From a virus, in the IMG/VR virus record IMGVR_UViG_3300011432_000011, positions 1-45,968 of that record: a stretch of DNA of 45,968 bases; one strand, given 5' to 3'. Below are positions 1-5,884 of the stretch, one piece after another. The translations under genes were made by a program, and so were the position numbers. How positions within the stretch are numbered: the first letter of the stretch is position 1; each line of letters opens with the position of its first letter. A model generated the notes under the pieces. The model saw only the letters and a program-made list of their open reading frames with translations, had not been told where the DNA came from and made no database searches.

Positions 1-103
1 ACCTCTCGACCTCGGCAAAGCCAACGGGCGTCCAGCCCAGCGGGTGCCACGCAACCGTGGCCGCCTCGATGCCGGAACAGACCGAGAGATAAGTGGCAGT
101 CAT
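1..103 (-). CDS. C5-cytosine DNA methyltransferase, N-terminal fragment (duplicate of the right-end gene)
   Basis: This is the partial second copy of the methyltransferase start, created by the terminal repeat. It carries the ATG and motif I (CSGIEAATVAW) and then runs off the contig. On the circular molecule it is the same gene as 44668-45948. A purine-rich GGGGA lies 8-9 bases upstream of the ATG as a possible ribosome binding site. Confidence 0.85.
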   Translation of the reverse strand, partial: MTATYLSVCSGIEAATVAWHPLGWTPVGFAEVER

Positions 104-123
104 GGGCGTATCCCCACGACGCC
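1..123. repeat. Terminal direct repeat, left copy
   Basis: These 123 bases are identical to 45846-45968 at the other end. This shows that the sequence closes on itself. It may be an assembler overlap of a circular or circularly permuted genome, or a true short terminal redundancy. The length is typical of a k-mer overlap, so I favour the assembly explanation. The repeat contains the first 34 codons of the minus-strand methyltransferase (start at 103 in this copy); the complete gene is at the right end. Confidence 0.95.
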
Positions 124-654
124 AATAACTGCCGTATGCGGTTCCGATGACGGATGACCTTCAATGATTTCAACGGCCCGTGGCTTATGCATTATGAGTG
201 GCCGGACGCGGATCGGCAGAATCAGCGCCCGGCCCACGCGGACCCACTGGGGGGTGGGGTGTCCCGCGCGATTTGGTTCACGATAGAGCGAGTGTCGGAG
301 TCCCGTCAGTGCGGTCACCGAACAGCCGAACGGACGGCGAACAAAGTGGACAGTTTTCGACGAGTCGTCGTTGACCCGTTCCGACTGTGTTCTAACCGTT
401 GTTAACCGATGTTCTCCGCGCCGTGCGCGAAAAGCCCCGTAAAATGGTGCTGCCGCACAGGATTGAACTGTGGACCTCTCCCTTACCAAGGGAGTTTCGT
501 GCAAATGATTACAATGGGTTAGCATTGCTCGACACCTGTTTGGGCAGTTTTTGAACTTCGTCTATTGCTTGTTTGGAGTTCGTGTTTGCGTCGCAGGAAT
601 TGAGCATGGCGACAAACACCATCACATAAAGCCCCGGACGTGATACGGGCTCGC
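104..654. other. Gene-free attP/promoter region between methyltransferase and integrase
   Basis: About 550 bases carry no convincing gene; the frames open here lack ribosome binding sites and family resemblance. The segment lies upstream of the leftward methyltransferase (start at 103), so it should hold that promoter, and downstream of the integrase stop. It contains the tRNA-Thr 3' fragment at 445-494 that marks attP. A short direct repeat TAACCG occurs twice around 389-408 (TAACCGTTGTTAACCG) and may be an integrase arm site. I see no intrinsic terminator behind the integrase. Confidence 0.6.
445..494 (-). other. attP: attP core: 3' half of a tRNA-Thr(GGT) gene
   Basis: Read on the minus strand, this stretch has an anticodon arm (CTCCC, loop TTGGTAA with anticodon GGT, GGGAG), a T arm (CACAG, loop TTCAATC, CTGTG), the 3' acceptor strand CGGCAGC, a discriminator A and an encoded CCA. 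The 5' half of the tRNA (D arm and 5' acceptor strand) is absent. Integrating phages commonly carry such a fragment as the crossover core, so that integration rebuilds an intact tRNA gene. It lies 160 bases from the integrase stop, the usual place for attP. The predicted bacterial site is therefore the 3' end of a tRNA-Thr(GGT) gene. The exact crossover point cannot be seen. Confidence 0.85.
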
Positions 655-1629
655 TCATCCCTTCCTCCCTGTCGGTAGCAACTCAGCCCGCCGCGCTTCC
701 TCGTTGATGATCGTGTGCGTGTATCTTGCAACCGATTTCTTGTCCTTCCACGCCCCTGTCGCGATCAGGCTTTGCTCGTCGGCCCCGGCATATCGTCGCA
801 TCCAAGTTGCGTAGGTGTGGCGGAAGATGTGGAAGGCTGACCGTTCGGATAGGTTAACCCCGGCCTTGAACGCCGCCACTCGAAGAAGATGATAGAGATG
901 GCCGCCCTTGGCGTATCGATACACCTTGGACTTCCCACGTCTGTCCAGTGTCGCCATCGCATCCACGGCCACTTGTGGGAGAAAGACAGGACGTGGGTCG
1001 TCGTTCTTTGTGTCCGGTAAATAAGCATAACCGTCCTTTAGCCTCACGTTTTCCCAAGTCAGGTTCAAAGCTTCACTCAACCTCATCCCCGTGTAGCAGA
1101 GCGTGACGAGGAGCGCCCGGAACTCCGGGTCGAGCTTTTCCGCTTCCGCGAAGATCGCTTCGGCTTGTTCGGGCCAGAGCCAGGCAGTTTGACTGTTACC
1201 GCTAGACCGTCGAGGTCTACGTAGGTTAAGTCGATGTCCGCCATGAGACACAATCGCGCTAATTGGCGTGTAGACTTGTCGATTGCGCGTTGCGTCGCTG
1301 GCGAGGGGGTAGAGTTTGGCGGCCATATCGTCGATGGCCGTTTGATTGATTTGCGAGATGGGCCTGTCACCGAAATGCTCCAATAGCTTTTTGAGGAACC
1401 GTCTATCCCCGCCCGCCTTCATGTAGGCCGCCGCTGCCCCGGCAAAGGTAAGCTCTCCCGGCTGGCTAAACTCCCCCCGCTCAATCTCTCTCTCCCATTT
1501 CGCAACGACCCGGAGGGCAATCGCTCGCTTGCTAGCCTTAGTGCTTCGGTTAATGAACTGTCCGAGGTACGTCCCACGACCACGGAAGAACGGCGTATAA
1601 CGGTTCGGCGCGAGTAATTTGATGGGCAT
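655..1629 (-). CDS. int: Tyrosine recombinase / phage integrase
   Basis: This 324-aa protein catalyses site-specific recombination between attP and the host chromosome. The N-terminal part (about 1-90) is a SAM-like core-binding domain. The catalytic domain shows the first arginine in YTGMRLSEALNLTW (about 182-195), the H-x-x-R box in FHIFRHTYATWM (about 267-278) and the nucleophilic tyrosine in VARYTHT (about 302-308), so it looks active. It is the last gene of the leftward early operon and lies next to the tRNA-Thr attP core. The ATG at 1629 lies inside the preceding HTH gene, giving a 211-base overlap in another frame. Confidence 0.95.
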   Translation of the reverse strand: MPIKLLAPNRYTPFFRGRGTYLGQFINRSTKASKRAIALRVVAKWEREIERGEFSQPGELTFAGAAAAYMKAGGDRRFLKKLLEHFGDRPISQINQTAIDDMAAKLYPLASDATRNRQVYTPISAIVSHGGHRLNLRRPRRSSGNSQTAWLWPEQAEAIFAEAEKLDPEFRALLVTLCYTGMRLSEALNLTWENVRLKDGYAYLPDTKNDDPRPVFLPQVAVDAMATLDRRGKSKVYRYAKGGHLYHLLRVAAFKAGVNLSERSAFHIFRHTYATWMRRYAGADEQSLIATGAWKDKKSVARYTHTIINEEARRAELLPTGRKG

Positions 1630-1790
1630 TTTGCTGCCTCGTCGATGAGCCGTTGAATGTCGGCATCCGTAAACAGCTTCCTACGTCCGAACGAGCGATA
1701 AAAGGGGTTATCGCGTATCAGTTTCTTGAACGTGCTGCGGCCCATTCTAAGCTTGGCGGCAACCTCGTCCATTGTGTGTAGAGCCGTCAT
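1419..1790 (-). CDS. Helix-turn-helix DNA-binding protein, excisionase-like
   Basis: This 123-aa ORF begins with a compact MerR/excisionase-type HTH: MDEVAAKLRMGRSTFKKLI followed by a FGRRKLFTDADIQRLI wing (residues 7-51). Small proteins of this type sit just upstream of integrases in many alphaproteobacterial prophages and are likely recombination directionality factors or integrase partners. Homologous proteins as I know them stop soon after a CPS motif, here KCPSN at about 54-58. The remaining roughly 65 Arg/Ser-rich residues overprint the integrase N-terminus and may be incidental. The start is the ATG at 1790, just after the stop of the upstream gene at 1797. Confidence 0.75.
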   Translation of the reverse strand: MTALHTMDEVAAKLRMGRSTFKKLIRDNPFYRSFGRRKLFTDADIQRLIDEAAKCPSNYSRRTVIRRSSVVVGRTSDSSLTEALRLASERLPSGSLRNGRERLSGGSLASRESLPLPGQRRPT

Positions 1791-1796
1791 TGTCCG

Positions 1797-2012
1797 CTAT
1801 CGTCCATGCTCACTATTCGAAAGTGTCTTGAGGGCCGCCCGCATCGCGTGGCGGTAATCGTTCCGTTCTCGCTCATCCATGCATTGCCAATACACGCCAG
1901 CACAGTCCCAAAACTCCGAATAGAACTCGGCGGCAGCACGGTCGATTTCCTCGAATGTCGGCTCTTGGCCGATCTTTTGGCCGATGTTGCCCACCTTGTG
2001 CTTCTCAATCAT
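1797..2012 (-). CDS. Hypothetical protein, 71 aa
   Basis: I do not recognise the family. It is a soluble, mixed-charge protein rich in aromatic and acidic residues (FYSEFWDCAGVYWQCMDERE). It starts with ATG in a TAATG overlap with the stop of the HNH gene upstream and ends 7 bases before the HTH gene, so it is embedded in the leftward operon. A 73-aa frame on the same strand (1787-2008) is Arg/Ser-rich and looks like its shadow. Confidence 0.6.
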   Translation of the reverse strand: MIEKHKVGNIGQKIGQEPTFEEIDRAAAEFYSEFWDCAGVYWQCMDERERNDYRHAMRAALKTLSNSEHGR

Positions 2013-2362
2013 TACGGTCGGTTAGCTTCCACGATCCGCGTTCCCGCTTCGTGGTCGCCAGATTTCAAGTAAAGCGCAGCGGCGCAGCGAAGCGGGTCGA
2101 TTGCGTTGAATGAATGTGTCCACCACCACTCTTGTTCATTGCCGCAATCGTGTTGGTCGCGGTGACATTTGCCGCACAGGGGAACGACCGCCCAATCATC
2201 TGCTTTTTCACCTAAACCTCTTGATCGTTTGTCGTACTTTGGATCAGCGTAGGAGACATGAGCGGCTTCCGTCTGAATGTCGTTTCCACAAACAAGACAC
2301 GGAAGCTGCCTGATGAATTTCAGGTGTGCGGCGTCCTTTATGCGGGGTCGGCGCTGTGTCAT
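2012..2362 (-). CDS. HNH-like zinc nuclease protein (DUF968/Ref-like)
   Basis: This 116-aa protein contains CLVCG (about 21-25), an AH-x-SYAD motif (about 34-39) and PLCGKCHRDQHD (about 61-72). The cysteine pairs and histidines are the pattern of DUF968/Ref-type HNH proteins, which are small zinc-binding nucleases coded in phage recombination modules. It starts with an ATGA overlap with NinB downstream of it on the map (upstream in transcription), and the operon order fits a recombination module. By analogy it may cut DNA together with host RecA; that activity is not visible here. Confidence 0.75.
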   Translation of the reverse strand: MTQRRPRIKDAAHLKFIRQLPCLVCGNDIQTEAAHVSYADPKYDKRSRGLGEKADDWAVVPLCGKCHRDQHDCGNEQEWWWTHSFNAIDPLRCAAALYLKSGDHEAGTRIVEANRP

Positions 2363-2748
2363 GCCGCCTCCCGATCATGGAACGTGACGCCGTTGCTCAC
2401 GCCCCACGACATCATTAATTCGATCATGTCCGACATTTCAGACTTGGACAGATCGGACGACGACTGAAGCGGAATGAATGTCTTTTCATCCAGTGACGGG
2501 ACGAACTCAGCCTCTCGGCCCAGTGCGTGCAGGAAGATCACCTTCCACTGGTCGGGCGTGTATTTCCGCGCGCAGTGTTTCTTCTGTTGTGCGATGTCGG
2601 TTAGCATGGCCCACATTCTGTCGTTCTGTGGTAGCGTGCGCTTGCTTGCCTTGAACTCGACGCGCGTTCCGTCTGGCGATTTCCACACATAGACCTCGGC
2701 CCGCAGCCGGTCGGCTTCATTGTTGATTGTGATTAGATGGCGACTCAA
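2359..2748 (-). CDS. ninB: NinB-like recombination protein
   Basis: This 129-aa protein matches the NinB (Orf) family in length and motifs. It has a short beta-rich N-terminus, the segment SKRTLPQNDRMWAMLTDIA (about 34-52), YTPDQWKVIFLHALG (about 63-77) and a serine-rich segment before a C-terminal amphipathic helix. NinB proteins modulate phage recombination and bind DNA or SSB. The start is TTG at 2748 in a TTGA overlap with the stop of the SSB-like gene, so the two are translationally coupled. That coupling supports a joint recombination function. Confidence 0.85.
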   Translation of the reverse strand: MSRHLITINNEADRLRAEVYVWKSPDGTRVEFKASKRTLPQNDRMWAMLTDIAQQKKHCARKYTPDQWKVIFLHALGREAEFVPSLDEKTFIPLQSSSDLSKSEMSDMIELMMSWGVSNGVTFHDREAA

Positions 2749-2996
2749 AACGGAATCTCGTCGTCCATATCAGCGGATGCGGGGCGGGCAACTCTGGGGG
2801 CCGCGCGTGGTTCTTCCTTCGGCTTGTATTTGAACGACATGTAAGTCTTGCCGTTCTTGTCCTTGTTCAGCCAAACGCTCTGATAGTAAACGACGCCGCC
2901 GATCATGCAGGTGCCGTTGTAGTCGGGGTGCTTGTCGGTTTCCTTGCGGTCGTTCTTGAACAGCGAGCCGGTCATATCCTTCTGTTCGTATGCCAT
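2745..2996 (-). CDS. Small ssDNA-binding-like protein with an SSB-type acidic tail
   Basis: This roughly 83-aa protein has a beta-rich core (GSLFKNDRKETDKHPDY, then VVYYQSVWLNKDKNGKTYMS), a basic Pro/Ala linker and the C-terminal end DMDDEIPF. That end closely resembles the acidic DDDIPF tip that bacterial SSB proteins use to bind partner proteins. It lies directly between NinB and a possible annealing protein. I infer an ssDNA-binding or SSB-mimicking role; I cannot confirm an OB fold by eye. The start is the ATG at 2996 in a TGATG overlap with the upstream stop; an in-frame GTG lies 3 bases earlier. Confidence 0.65.
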   Translation of the reverse strand: MAYEQKDMTGSLFKNDRKETDKHPDYNGTCMIGGVVYYQSVWLNKDKNGKTYMSFKYKPKEEPRAAPRVARPASADMDDEIPF

Positions 2997-3694
2997 CACT
3001 CTGCCGCCTCTGTTCGGGGTTGACGCAAGCTCTCACGGTGTTCGACGAACAGCCCGCGCATGATGTCCTGATAGTCTGTGTGCAGGGTCGCTACCCGGTT
3101 GGCGTTCTTTTTGCCCCACGCCTCTAGGGCTGACAGCGACGAGACTTTGTAGAGCTCGGCCTGTAGCTCCGCGAAATGCGGGTTGGACTTGGCCTTGGGC
3201 ATTCTCGCGATGCCGTCATCCCCGAGCGGGATGTTGTCGATAGGCTCGCCGTGTTCGTTGTATTCAACATCTGGAACGATGTCGGCGGCGCGGGTGACGT
3301 GCGGGTTGGGGCGCTGGGTAAACTCGTCGGCCTCGGCCTCGGAGTAGAGAACGCCGTGCGAGTTGAGTAGTTTCAGGATGCAGCGGTCTTTCGCGCGCTT
3401 CTCAGCCATCGCGTAGCAATAGGCGTTCTTGTTGTTCGCTGGCGAAGCTTCACCGATTGACCACTCGGAACGCTCGCCCATGTGAGCCACAACCATCAGG
3501 GCGACGATCTTGTTAAGGCTGTCTTTCTCCGCGAACTGCGGAACGTCGAAGCTGATCTTCTGCTCAGCGGCCACGCGCTCCAAGGCGCTATGCTTGATGG
3601 CCCAGGCCCCTCCGGTTCGGACCTCCCATATCTCGTCGTGGTCGATCTTGAACTTCGCCATGAACTCTTGAAGGCGCGGCGACGGCTTACCCAT
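2996..3694 (-). CDS. Possible recombination/annealing protein, 232 aa
   Basis: I chose the ATG at 3694 because AGGAGCG lies just upstream; the frame is open for 32 more codons but that extension overlaps the upstream gene. The protein has KHSALERVA (after an IWEVRTGG segment) and then a conserved-looking block with MAEKRAKDRCILKLL and HGVLYSEAEADEF. The AE-RA-DR-L-L pattern recalls phage single-strand annealing or nutrient-poor Rad52-like recombination proteins. Its place beside SSB-like, NinB and HNH genes supports that. This is an inference from context; a structure prediction would be decisive. Confidence 0.6.
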   Translation of the reverse strand: MGKPSPRLQEFMAKFKIDHDEIWEVRTGGAWAIKHSALERVAAEQKISFDVPQFAEKDSLNKIVALMVVAHMGERSEWSIGEASPANNKNAYCYAMAEKRAKDRCILKLLNSHGVLYSEAEADEFTQRPNPHVTRAADIVPDVEYNEHGEPIDNIPLGDDGIARMPKAKSNPHFAELQAELYKVSSLSALEAWGKKNANRVATLHTDYQDIMRGLFVEHRESLRQPRTEAAE

Positions 3695-3977
3695 TGTTCG
3701 CTCCTGTAGCTTTGGCGATTGCAGCTCTCGCGGCCTCTGCTTGGGCGTGCGGACGCCCAGGCCACGGCTGGCTCCATCGCTGCGTTTCAACGATTTTGAG
3801 AAGCTCTGTAAGGGCCGCTAAAAGGTCCGGCGCGGCGGCAATTAACCTAGCGTCCGCTATATCTGTTTCAGTGGGGCAACCAGACTGATCCACGGCGCAG
3901 ATGTATTCTTCCCCCGCGCGAATCCATGTGTCGTGGTCGGGGATTGTCTCGATTGTCCACGGTCCAGGCGTATTCAT
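3687..3977 (-). CDS. Hypothetical phage protein with ADARLIAAAPDLL motif
   Basis: The ATG at 3977 has GGGAGAG upstream and gives a 96-aa protein that opens with NTPGPWTIETIPDHDTW. It contains the motif ADARLIAAAPDLLAAL, which is widespread in small phage proteins of proteobacterial phages whose function is unknown. The C-terminal half is helical and alanine-rich. The stop overlaps the start of the next gene by 8 bases, consistent with coupling within the leftward operon. Confidence 0.75.
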   Translation of the reverse strand: MNTPGPWTIETIPDHDTWIRAGEEYICAVDQSGCPTETDIADARLIAAAPDLLAALTELLKIVETQRWSQPWPGRPHAQAEAARAAIAKATGANNG

Positions 3978-4228
3978 GTTCCACTCTCCCGTTCGATCTG
4001 CAACCGAAGCACGCCGACCACCAGCATCAATTCGCAGGCGGCGGTTTCCAGGCAGCACAATTCCGACGTTACGTCCTCGCCCGACCGCATCAGGTCGTTG
4101 ATAAAATCAACCGCCTTCTCGGAGTCGTCGCGAAGGTGCTTCAGTTTGTGCCCGAAGCACTCTCTGCGGATGTCAGCCATTTGCTGACGCCGGTCGAGTG
4201 TGCCGTTGGTGACGAATGCGAGGCTCAT
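3974..4228 (-). CDS. Hypothetical protein, 84 aa
   Basis: No family recognised. The protein is helical, with the segment ADIRRECFGHKLKHLRDD followed by CCLETAACELMLVVGVLRL near the C-terminus. It begins at an ATGA overlap with the tiny 26-aa gene and ends in an ATGA overlap with the next gene, so it depends on translational coupling; there is no clear ribosome binding site of its own. Confidence 0.6.
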   Translation of the reverse strand: MSLAFVTNGTLDRRQQMADIRRECFGHKLKHLRDDSEKAVDFINDLMRSGEDVTSELCCLETAACELMLVVGVLRLQIERESGT

Positions 4229-4305
4229 GGCAGCACCAACGCTGCGAGGGCGAACACCATCAGAAGCGCGATGGCACTGAGATAGTTGCTGGCTTCAACG
4301 TTCAT
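4225..4305 (-). CDS. Tiny membrane peptide, 26 aa
   Basis: A short ORF coding MNVEASNYLSAIALLM and then VFALAALVLP has a very good ribosome binding site (GAGGAG, 7 bases before the ATG). It overlaps the upstream gene by 11 bases and the downstream start by ATGA. Nearly the whole peptide after residue 7 is one hydrophobic segment, so it would sit in the inner membrane. Start signal, coupling at both ends and a clean hydrophobic composition support a real gene; the function is unknown. Confidence 0.6.
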   Translation of the reverse strand: MNVEASNYLSAIALLMVFALAALVLP

Positions 4306-4579
4306 GGTTCACTCCTCGAAGCGCGGCGATCTTCTCGGACAGATTGTCTAGCTCGCACTCAAACCACGCCGCCTCCTTGACCTTTACGCGGGCCATAGAG
4401 CCGGCGCCGTAGATGTGAACCTCGATCCCGTCTGCGCTGCGATAGTATTTGTCCGACCAGTTCCATTCCGAGAAACCAAGGTGGCGCATCAGGTCGTAAA
4501 CTGGCTGGCGTGGGCCGCCGACTGGATATTGTTGGCGCGGTGGTGGGTTGTCGCGAAATGCTTCTGCTGTCTTGTTCAT
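4295..4579 (-). CDS. Hypothetical protein, 94 aa
   Basis: This soluble protein has a proline-rich N-terminus (DNPPPRQQYPVGGPRQP) followed by a compact segment with MRHLGFSEWNWSDKYYRS and an acidic C-terminal helix. No family recognised. The ATG at 4579 is preceded by AAGGAG in the leader AGGCAAGGAGTGAAC, which recurs almost unchanged before the next gene upstream (4769-4784). Confidence 0.7.
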   Translation of the reverse strand: MNKTAEAFRDNPPPRQQYPVGGPRQPVYDLMRHLGFSEWNWSDKYYRSADGIEVHIYGAGSMARVKVKEAAWFECELDNLSEKIAALRGVNHER

Positions 4580-4580
4580 G

Positions 4581-4596
4581 GTTCACTCCTTGCCTA
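4581..4596 (-). promoter_or_regulatory. Repeated ribosome-binding leader (copy 1 of 2)
   Basis: The 16 bases TAGGCAAGGAGTGAAC (minus strand) occur here and again at 4769-4784, and the core AGGAGTGAAC appears a third time at 4307-4316. In every case they supply the Shine-Dalgarno sequence for the next small gene (starts at 4579, 4764 and 4305). This looks like duplication of a translation-start cassette. Confidence 0.6.
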
Positions 4597-4764
4597 GCGC
4601 GTGATTTCGTTGGGGCACATTTCTAGCGCGGCTTTAGTCTCTCGCAGTTCCTTCCGTAGCCGTTTGATTTCCGTCGCGGCGTTGAGCATCAAATGCTTGT
4701 CGCCGTCGAACTCGCTTTTCATGCGCGCGATCCGCTCTAATGCCGCCAGGATGTTCTCGGCCAC
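4594..4764 (-). CDS. Small coiled-coil protein, 56 aa, GTG start
   Basis: The GTG at 4764 has AAGGAG about 10 bases upstream and opens a 56-aa frame: AENILAALERIARMKSEF, then a helical heptad-like stretch EIKRLRKELRETKAALEM. It ends with TAG 14 bases before the next start. The protein is a likely coiled coil of unknown role. Confidence 0.6.
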   Translation of the reverse strand: MAENILAALERIARMKSEFDGDKHLMLNAATEIKRLRKELRETKAALEMCPNEITR

Positions 4765-4768
4765 GTTC

Positions 4769-4784
4769 GTTCACTCCTTGCCTA
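4769..4784 (-). promoter_or_regulatory. Repeated ribosome-binding leader (copy 2 of 2)
   Basis: This is the exact copy of the 16-base leader at 4581-4596. It sets the GTG start at 4764 of the 56-aa gene. Confidence 0.6.
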
Positions 4785-4833
4785 ACTGTGCGGTCAATCG
4801 TGCGTAGCCTGTGGTCGCGGTTGTCTCTGAAAA

Positions 4834-5100
4834 CTATCGGTTGATAATCGCCATCGCGCGGACCAACCCGCTGCGACAGGTGCATTTGTCGTCTCCGAGA
4901 TCGCAGTTGTTATTGACGCTGCGCTCCGGACATCCGTGTTCGATGGCATTGGCCATGACGGCCTCGTGCAATCTGTCCTCGGGCTCGACTTCGTTCGCTG
5001 CGCTGTCGCCCTCGGAGCAACCGGGGCGAGGCATGAACGCCCGCCGGATCATCGCGTCTAGTTCCGCTTGGATGCCGTGCATCGGATCGAGTTTGGTCAT
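4834..5100 (-). CDS. Hypothetical cysteine-containing protein, 88 aa
   Basis: The likely start is the ATG at 5100, one base after the upstream stop; a longer frame exists but its extra 40 residues overlie the upstream gene. The protein opens TKLDPMHGIQAELDAMIRR and has a C-terminal cysteine cluster (NNNCDLGDDKCTCRSG) that could bind a metal. Family not recognised. Confidence 0.6.
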   Translation of the reverse strand: MTKLDPMHGIQAELDAMIRRAFMPRPGCSEGDSAANEVEPEDRLHEAVMANAIEHGCPERSVNNNCDLGDDKCTCRSGLVRAMAIINR

Positions 5101-5101
5101 G

Positions 5102-5314
5102 TCAGTAACCCGAAGCCTTTGCTGCCTTCCGAACTGCGGGGGCGGCCTTCGTCCATTCGCCCTTGGCGGCGTAAACAATGCCCTCCGCCCAGATCGCGAT
5201 GGCGGAGGCCTCAAGCTCAACCTCGTCGCGGATCATTGCGGCTTCGAGATCGCCGTCGCTGACCTGTGCCCCGCAGGACCGGATCGCTGAGAAGATTTCG
5301 TTGAGGTTGGTCAT
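5102..5314 (-). CDS. First gene of the leftward operon, hypothetical, 70 aa
   Basis: The ATG at 5314 has GGAGAG 6 bases upstream and is the first start after the leftward promoter/operator region at 5342-5393. The product is acidic and helical (NEIFSAIRSCGAQVSDGD, then AIAIWAEGIVYAAKGEW). Its position matches that of an early regulator such as lambda N, but it has no arginine-rich motif, so I assign no function. Confidence 0.6.
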   Translation of the reverse strand: MTNLNEIFSAIRSCGAQVSDGDLEAAMIRDEVELEASAIAIWAEGIVYAAKGEWTKAAPAVRKAAKASGY

Positions 5315-5324
5315 TTGCGCTCTC

Positions 5325-5374
5325 CGTTGTTCGTGAGAGCACGTTACCATAATGGAAACCCAATGCAAGTGCTA
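5325..5374 (-). promoter_or_regulatory. Candidate leftward early promoter (PL-like)
   Basis: On the minus strand, TTGCAT (about 5363-5368) is followed after 16 bases by TAACGT. The operator at 5342-5360 fills the spacer. The same geometry, with the operator lying between the -35 and -10 positions, is found for the rightward promoter at 5849. That parallel is the main support. The -10 hexamer is a poor match to the textbook sequence. Confidence 0.45.
5342..5360. promoter_or_regulatory. Operator OL1-like, 19-bp palindrome
   Basis: The sequence CGTTACCATAATGGAAACC matches the 19-bp operator at 5858-5876 (reverse complement) at 17 of 19 positions. The half-site is GGTTKCCAT. It is paired with a second site 33 bp away (centre to centre) and overlaps the candidate leftward promoter. 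Confidence 0.75.
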
Positions 5375-5393
5375 AGTTGCCTTTTTGGAAACT
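5375..5393. promoter_or_regulatory. Operator OL2-like, 19-bp palindrome
   Basis: AGTTGCCTTTTTGGAAACT is a weaker version of the palindrome, with intact TTGCC and GGAAAC arms. Its centre lies 33 bp from the operator at 5342-5360, exactly the spacing of the rightward pair. Confidence 0.65.
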
Positions 5394-5433
5394 ATTTTAG
5401 TACGGCAATGCCTTCAACGGCTTACGGGGATGG

Positions 5434-5787
5434 TCAACGTTTGGCGCGGCGTTTGGCCAGGGCGCTGACGAAATCAATGGTGGCCTGCCGGGAAACTTCG
5501 TCCATCTGGTCCGCTATCGCGTCCAGGCTCGGCTCAGCTGGCTTATCCTTGGCCGGAGGAAGGTGGAACAGGTCCGCCACCGGGCGGTCCACAGCCTCAG
5601 CATAGGCCGCCAGAACCCCTAGGGTGAGTTCCCATGGCTTAGATTTGTTTTCCCACTTGGATACCGTGCCCTTTGAAACGGGCGGCTCTATGCGGTTCCC
5701 AAGCCCGCTCTGGGACAAGCCCTTCCAAGCCCGCCATTGGGCGAGAAACACCCGAACAGGCCGTCTGGGTCCGATTCGATCCGGCAT
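5434..5787 (-). CDS. Phage repressor, XRE-family HTH (CI-like)
   Basis: This 117-aa protein has a Cro/CI-type HTH in residues 12-66 (FLAQWRAWKGLSQSGLGNRI, then VSKGTVSKWENKSKP). A linker (LPPAKDKPAEP) and a C-terminal helix (about 90-117) could support dimerisation. It has no LexA-type peptidase domain, so it is not expected to self-cleave in the SOS response. It lies leftward between two operator pairs and divergent from a Cro-like gene, the arrangement of lambda immunity. I infer that it represses both early promoters and, through a degenerate site at 5788-5806, possibly itself. Confidence 0.85.
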   Translation of the reverse strand: MPDRIGPRRPVRVFLAQWRAWKGLSQSGLGNRIEPPVSKGTVSKWENKSKPWELTLGVLAAYAEAVDRPVADLFHLPPAKDKPAEPSLDAIADQMDEVSRQATIDFVSALAKRRAKR

Positions 5788-5806
5788 GGATGCCGATACG
5801 GTAACG
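5788..5806. promoter_or_regulatory. Degenerate third operator at the repressor start
   Basis: GGATGCCGATACGGTAACG keeps the TRCC/GGYA arms of the operator palindrome and matches the consensus at about 14 of 19 positions. It lies immediately before the repressor ATG (5787), about 37 bp from the next operator. It could serve repressor autoregulation; the match is weak. Confidence 0.35.
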
Positions 5807-5824
5807 CCAACGGAATGAAAAATA

Positions 5825-5843
5825 GCCTACCAAAATGGAAACC
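5825..5843. promoter_or_regulatory. Operator OR2-like, 19-bp palindrome
   Basis: GCCTACCAAAATGGAAACC matches the operator consensus, with one strong half-site (ATGGAAACC) and one weak half-site. Its centre is 33 bp from the strong operator at 5858-5876. Confidence 0.65.
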
Positions 5844-5848
5844 GCCTA

Positions 5849-5884
5849 TTGACACACGGTTTCCATTATGGCAACCATGCGTCA
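5849..5884 (+). promoter_or_regulatory. Candidate rightward early promoter (PR-like)
   Basis: A perfect -35 hexamer TTGACA is at 5849-5854. With a 17-base spacer the -10 position reads CAACCA at 5872-5877, which is poor. The strong operator at 5858-5876 fills the spacer, so repressor binding would block polymerase. A start point near 5884 would fall on or next to the Cro ATG. Confidence 0.5.
5858..5876. promoter_or_regulatory. Operator OR1-like, 19-bp palindrome (best site)
   Basis: GGTTTCCATTATGGCAACC is a near-perfect palindrome with half-sites GGTTKCCAT. It is the best of the operator copies found between the repressor and its two flanking operons and lies between the -35 and -10 positions of the rightward promoter. 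Confidence 0.8.

Noticed and set aside
445-494. A phage-encoded functional tRNA-Thr
   Set aside because: Only the 3' half is present (no D arm or 5' acceptor strand), so it is an attachment-site fragment.
519-731. Small minus-strand ORF between attP and the integrase end
   Set aside because: It overlaps the integrase stop region, is Arg/Ser-rich and lacks start signals.
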